From: Mesorhizobium ciceri WSM4083
GTDB lineage: Bacteria; Pseudomonadota; Alphaproteobacteria; Rhizobiales; Rhizobiaceae
NCBI RefSeq assembly: GCF_000519305.1
Contig: NZ_JAFG01000010.1
Span: 85,328-149,327 of the forward strand
Direction of reading: 5' to 3'
DNA length: 64,000 nucleotides
This document shows positions 60,216 to 64,000 of this stretch, one piece after another. Each line of letters begins with the position of its first letter. Positions within the stretch are counted from its first letter, which is position 1. The notes beneath the pieces are model-generated. The model worked only from the letters and a program-made list of their open reading frames with translations, was not told the DNA's origin and ran no database searches. Both the position numbers and the translations under genes were made by a program.

Positions 60216-61145
60216 CTATGGCTGAAAACCTTCGCCGGGGGCGACGGTTGCGAAACCGCCCTTGATGTCGGCCATCTGGGCTCCGCCCGGTCTTGAACCG
60301 TGGATCCAGGCCCGGTCCGTGCTGAACGAATAGAGCGGAACGTAATCCGGAAGATCGCTGTCACGCACGACAGTGTTGCTGAGGCTGTCGAGAATGAAGG
60401 TGCCGCTGCCTGTGCTCACCGACAGCACTGCGTGAAAGAAGCCTCTCTTGCGATCCTGGAGGACGACAAGCGCCATGCTTTGCGTGGGAATGCCGGCCCT
60501 CAGCAGGGCTGTCATCTTGAGGATGGCAAAATCCTCGCAATCGCCGGCTCGCCGCTCGAGAATCTCCGAAGGCTTCGCCCAATGGTCGAGCTTGCCGTAG
60601 ACGACGCTGTCTTTCCTGTAGGCGATCAGGCGATTTACGCTGCTGTTGACGAAGGACAGCTTCTCGCTGAATCCCTTGCCTTGTGCGGCGGCGATCATGC
60701 CGGCAAAAGCCGCGCTCTTGTGCTCGCAGGGGCTGCCTGCCGAACAGGCGGCGATTGCCCGGTAGACGGGCGCCCAGCGAGCCGCGACGGGAAAATTACG
60801 CATGGACAAGGCAACCGATCCGAAGACCCCCGGAATGATCGACGCGGTCTGCAGCGGATCTATCCCGGCGTCATCTCGCGCCGTTGACGAGCCATCCCCG
60901 CGGCCAATATTTGGGCCATAGCTGCCGGTGGCCAGACCGATCCGGTAAGCGCCCGCAGGCTGCCAGGGCTGGGGCCTCGCCAGCGAAACACCGCCGAGAC
61001 TGGGTGGCGTCTGGACCTTCTCCGGAGGCCTGCCGGATGCGGCGATATCGCTCGCGAATGACGGCCCCGCCAAGCCGACAAGCCCGATTGCCAGCAGGAG
61101 CATCTGGAGCCGGGTTTTTCCCGGAACTGATTTTTGCTTTTTCAT
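60216..61145 (-). CDS. LapG-like periplasmic transglutaminase-fold cysteine protease
   Basis: The 309-residue protein has a signal peptide (about 1-32, ending Phe-Ala-Ser) and the bacterial transglutaminase-like cysteine protease fold. Its triad is Cys203 in Gly-Asp-Cys-Glu-Asp-Phe, His238 in Phe-Phe-His-Ala-Val and Asp253 in Ile-Leu-Asp-Ser. In Pseudomonas, LapG cuts the adhesin near its N-terminus and releases it under control of LapD and c-di-GMP. Here it sits next to the adhesin gene and the secretion operon, which supports that role. No LapD gene is in the window. ATG 61145 is preferred over GTG 61154. Confidence 0.88.
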   Translation of the reverse strand: MKKQKSVPGKTRLQMLLLAIGLVGLAGPSFASDIAASGRPPEKVQTPPSLGGVSLARPQPWQPAGAYRIGLATGSYGPNIGRGDGSSTARDDAGIDPLQTASIIPGVFGSVALSMRNFPVAARWAPVYRAIAACSAGSPCEHKSAAFAGMIAAAQGKGFSEKLSFVNSSVNRLIAYRKDSVVYGKLDHWAKPSEILERRAGDCEDFAILKMTALLRAGIPTQSMALVVLQDRKRGFFHAVLSVSTGSGTFILDSLSNTVVRDSDLPDYVPLYSFSTDRAWIHGSRPGGAQMADIKGGFATVAPGEGFQP

Positions 61146-61469
61146 AACGCCCACCTTTGACTGTGGACGCTACCAATCTTGTCTCAAATTATTGGAAAGG
61201 AAGGTGGATAAATATCCAGCAACTGTCTTCATCCATTTTGCTTAAAATTTTATTCAAATTTATACTTTGGTTTACCGGAAAATTGCCGACCAGCTATCCG
61301 TCAAGGAGGTCTCCAGAAACCTACATATAACAGGTTATATTGTAGCGGTTTACCACGTGTAAAAAATGCCGGGCAATGCATATCATAATATATGAAATAG
61401 ATTAGGGGGCAGTTGCAAAGTAGAAGTGGCCGCTGTCTCTATCCGGTAAATATCGGAGGGGTTTCAGCC
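61146..61469. promoter_or_regulatory. AT-rich divergent promoter region of protease and adhesin genes
   Basis: 324 bp, markedly AT-rich, without a gene. It holds two palindromes: ATATAAC-AG-GTTATAT (61325-61340) and a shorter CATAT-N6-ATATG (61379-61394). Such AT-rich gaps in high-GC genomes often bind nucleoid-type regulators. The adhesin ribosome-binding site GGAGGGG is at 61455-61461. Confidence 0.6.
61325..61340. promoter_or_regulatory. Perfect palindrome in the adhesin promoter region
   Basis: Arms ATATAAC and GTTATAT flank AG, about 130 bp upstream of the adhesin start. Likely operator; the binding protein is not known. Confidence 0.5.
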
Positions 61470-64000
61470 ATGACGAACAATATCGAGTTGGGCAGCTTTT
61501 CGGCTTCCTTGAACGAGCATTCCGTGTCCAATGAACACGGCGATCAGGCATCACCGGCGGAGATCCGGGTCGCACAGGCAAATTCGACGCAGCCCGCGCC
61601 GGCAGCGTCCGAACCGGTGCCGGTCGATGTCGGCGGCGGAGCGCCTGTCAAGCCGGAAGCCCCCGCGGAAGCAAAGGCACCGCCGGCAGCTGCGCCGCAC
61701 GAATATGTAGCCGACGCCAGCCATGTGGTGAGGCTTCCGGCCAACGCCTCCATCGACAACATCAAGGTCGACGGCCAGAACCTTCTGCTCGAACAGGCCG
61801 ACGGCTCCGTGATCGTGATCAAGGACGGCGCCCTGAATGTGCCGACCTTCATCATCGGCGACGTCGAGGTGCCGCGCGTTGCGCTGCTGGCGGCACTCGA
61901 AGCCAGCCATGTCGATGTTGCCTTCGGCGCCGACGGTTCCATGTCGGCTGGTCCTGGCGGTTCGAATTCAAGCGCAGGCGGAGATTTCTCGGTTCCCCCC
62001 GGCGGCATTGGCGACGGGTTCGACCTGTCGGCACTGCTGCCGCCGACTGCCTTGCAGTTTGGACTCCTGGAGCGGCGCGAACTGTTCCCGTCCATCGTCG
62101 ACAGGCAGGTTTCAGTGACGGCCACGTCATTGCTTGCCCCGACCGAAGCGGCCAGTGAAACCGGCCTCGATGGCGGCCAGACACAATCTCCCGGCAGCGA
62201 CGCGCCAAGCAACTCCGAAACCTCCGGCATCGGAACGATCAGCATCGACGCGCCGGATGGAATTGGGTCGATCGTCATCAATGGCGTCACCGTCACCGGC
62301 GTCGGCCAGCAGATCCCGGGCGATTTCGGCTTCCTGACGATCGTCTCCTACAATCCGAGCACGGGTGCCATCGAATACAATTACACGGTCACCGAATCGG
62401 TCACTCATCCAGAGCACACGAACGGGTTCGATCCCAACGACACGGTTCCGGACAATTTCAGCATCACCGTCACGGACGTCGACGGCGATTCGGCCAGCAC
62501 CACCTTTGCCGTCGCCATCGTCGATGACGTGCCGACGGCAGTCGCCGATATCGACAGCATCGCGGCCGGCCAGTTCGGCCCGGCGACAGGCAATGTACTG
62601 GCTGGCGGAACCGATGCCGGTGACGCCAACGTGACGGACGGCGTTGCCGACACCAAGGGCGCCGACGGCGCGACTGTGGTTGGCGTGCAGGCCGGCAACA
62701 CCAATACCGATGTCGACAATGCGGTCACGCTGAACGCGCCGATCCAGGGCACCTACGGCACGCTGACACTGCTGGCGGACGGCTCCTACAGCTATGTGCG
62801 CGCTGCCGGCACACCCGGCGGCGTCAACGACGTCTTCACCTACACGATCAAGGATGGCGACGGCGACACCTCGCACACGACGTTGACGATTTCGATTGGC
62901 AACTCGACGCCTGTGATCACCGACCTGACGCCGGAGGCAAATGGCGGCGACGTCATCGTCAACGAGGCGGCGTTGAATGTCGGCACGCCCGGCGGGCCTG
63001 GCTCCGATCCTGCAAGCACGGCCGAGACCGGCGCCGGCACCTTCACCGTCTCCTCTCCCGACGGCATCAACTCGCTGGCGATCGACGGCAACGCCTTCAT
63101 TACCAACGGCGTGTTCACGGCGGGCTCGTTCACCACCGCATTTGGCAACACACTCAATGTGACGGCTTACAATGCCGCCACCGGCCAGGTCAGCTACACC
63201 TACACGCTGGTCGACAACGAGGCGCATGCCGCCGCCCAGGGCACCAACAACCTGTTCGAGAACTTCAACGTCACGCTGACCGACCAGGATCTGCAGAGCA
63301 CCGACGCCACGCTTACGGTCAACATCGTCGACGACGTGCCGACGGCAGCGAATGAAGCCTCGCAGGCGGTTGCGGAAGGTGCTCCGGCGGTGACGGGAAC
63401 GCTGGACTTCGTCGCCGGTGCCGACGGCGCGACGGTGACGCATGTCAACGGCACGCTGCTGATCTTCAATGCCGGCACGGGCTACTCGCAATCGATCGAC
63501 ATCGGCGCGGGCAGCATCCAGGTGAAAGCGGACGGGTCCTACGCGTTCACGCCGGATGCCTCGGTCGACAACAGCTCGGGTCCGGTTGCGGTCAACGCCA
63601 CCTACACTGTGACGGACGGCGACCTCGACACGTCGACGGCCAACATCGCCTTCACGATCACGGACGGTGCAGGCCCGGTTGCTGGCGCTCCGATCACGCT
63701 GGCGCTTGACGACCAGAACCTGAGCGACGGCTCGACGCCGGCCGGTCCGGACTTTGCCTCGAACTCGATCACCTTCACGCCGGGCTCGGATGCGATTGCC
63801 TCAATCGCCTTCGGCACCGATTTGAGCGGGCTGAACAGCGCCAACCTGGCCTGGACCCGGGTGTCGGACACCCAGGTCGTCGGCAAGGACGGCGCGGTGA
63901 CGGTGGTGACGCTGGATCTGTCGGTTGCCAACAATGTGGCGACGGTGACGGCGACGCTGAACAACAACTACGATGCCCATCCCGGCATCAATCTCGACGA
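61470..64000 (+). CDS. Giant repetitive T1SS-type surface adhesin (5' part; continues past window)
   Basis: An open frame from ATG 61470 (GGAGGGG 8 bp upstream) to the window end, at least 843 residues. Residues 1-75 are flexible and Pro/Ala-rich; about 78-150 form a compact beta-rich module. A Gly/Ser linker (about 155-180) follows, then tandem Ig/cadherin-like units. Units end in Val-Asp-Asp-Val-Pro-Thr-Ala at 351-357 and 620-626, typical of T1SS-143/VCBS repeats. Asp/Thr/Gly-rich turns suggest calcium binding. There is no signal peptide, as expected for type I secretion. The C-terminal secretion signal and any RTX repeats lie outside. A canonical Thr/Pro-Ala-Ala-Gly LapG site was not seen in the first 180 residues. 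Confidence 0.9.
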   Translation, partial: MTNNIELGSFSASLNEHSVSNEHGDQASPAEIRVAQANSTQPAPAASEPVPVDVGGGAPVKPEAPAEAKAPPAAAPHEYVADASHVVRLPANASIDNIKVDGQNLLLEQADGSVIVIKDGALNVPTFIIGDVEVPRVALLAALEASHVDVAFGADGSMSAGPGGSNSSAGGDFSVPPGGIGDGFDLSALLPPTALQFGLLERRELFPSIVDRQVSVTATSLLAPTEAASETGLDGGQTQSPGSDAPSNSETSGIGTISIDAPDGIGSIVINGVTVTGVGQQIPGDFGFLTIVSYNPSTGAIEYNYTVTESVTHPEHTNGFDPNDTVPDNFSITVTDVDGDSASTTFAVAIVDDVPTAVADIDSIAAGQFGPATGNVLAGGTDAGDANVTDGVADTKGADGATVVGVQAGNTNTDVDNAVTLNAPIQGTYGTLTLLADGSYSYVRAAGTPGGVNDVFTYTIKDGDGDTSHTTLTISIGNSTPVITDLTPEANGGDVIVNEAALNVGTPGGPGSDPASTAETGAGTFTVSSPDGINSLAIDGNAFITNGVFTAGSFTTAFGNTLNVTAYNAATGQVSYTYTLVDNEAHAAAQGTNNLFENFNVTLTDQDLQSTDATLTVNIVDDVPTAANEASQAVAEGAPAVTGTLDFVAGADGATVTHVNGTLLIFNAGTGYSQSIDIGAGSIQVKADGSYAFTPDASVDNSSGPVAVNATYTVTDGDLDTSTANIAFTITDGAGPVAGAPITLALDDQNLSDGSTPAGPDFASNSITFTPGSDAIASIAFGTDLSGLNSANLAWTRVSDTQVVGKDGAVTVVTLDLSVANNVATVTATLNNNYDAHPGINLD

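Noticed and set aside
61146..61469. AT-rich stretch as a possible origin or insertion remnant
   Set aside because: No iterons, DnaA-box cluster, terminal repeats or transposase fragments; a divergent promoter explains it better.
61470..62010. Canonical LapG cleavage motif in the adhesin N-terminus
   Set aside because: Runs such as Ala-Ala-Ala-Pro and Ser-Ala-Gly-Gly were seen, but not Thr/Pro-Ala-Ala-Gly, so no site is annotated.
1..64000. tRNA, rRNA, CRISPR arrays, transposase genes or prophage genes
   Set aside because: None was recognised by eye. A covariance-model scan for RNAs was not possible, so small RNAs could be missed.

Overview
The window is high-GC chromosomal DNA from an alphaproteobacterium of the Hyphomicrobiales, most like Mesorhizobium. 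This is inferred from the rhizobial flagellar gene order (flgF-fliI-orf-flgB-flgC-fliE-flgG-flgA facing motA-fliM-fliN-fliG-flhB), the paired LuxR-type regulators VisN/VisR, and intergenic palindromic repeats of a style seen in rhizobia. No rRNA, tRNA, CRISPR array, prophage or insertion sequence was recognised.

Layout. (1) 1-13046: flagellar region, with basal-body, rod and export genes on the minus strand, motor and switch genes on the plus strand, and visN-visR closing the block. (2) 13599-23746: an acetylpolyamine amidohydrolase/histone-deacetylase-like enzyme with a TetR regulator, a divergent YtcJ-type amidohydrolase, a four-gene spermidine/putrescine ABC importer (potABCD type) and two tandem serine beta-lactamase-fold hydrolases. 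(3) 23875-28792: Tex, a palindromic repeat element, and a LysR regulator divergent from a glutaryl-CoA dehydrogenase gene. (4) 28905-35632: a transglutaminase-DUF2126 amidoligase fusion, a circularly permuted ATP-grasp/alpha-E fusion and a second transglutaminase; this is a poorly characterised amide-bond-forming or protein-modifying system. (5) 35717-40266: topoisomerase IB, a DGPF/YCII protein with an ECF42-type sigma factor, and an ALDH7-family aminoadipate-semialdehyde dehydrogenase. (6) 40311-43038: two tandem paralogues of an unrecognised family and a truncated two-partner-secretion transporter gene. (7) 43269-54095: an MdtABC-like RND efflux operon, a small His/Arg-rich secreted protein, an endonuclease/exonuclease/phosphatase-family protein and a cardiolipin synthase. 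(8) 54585-64000: a type I secretion operon (TolC, ABC exporter, HlyD), a ribbon-helix-helix protein, a LapG-like periplasmic cysteine protease and the start of a giant repetitive adhesin that runs off the window.

How the parts work together (inference). The two ends hold opposing lifestyle functions: flagellar motility under VisNR on the left, and a Lap-like surface adhesin with its own secretion channel and release protease on the right. The middle is mainly nitrogen catabolism, for polyamines (importer plus deacetylase) and for lysine (glutaryl-CoA and aminoadipate-semialdehyde dehydrogenases), along with envelope defence. The two most promising under-described systems are the transglutaminase/DUF2126/ATP-grasp/alpha-E cassette and the T1SS adhesin locus with its unusual RHH-plus-PAS-like protein.
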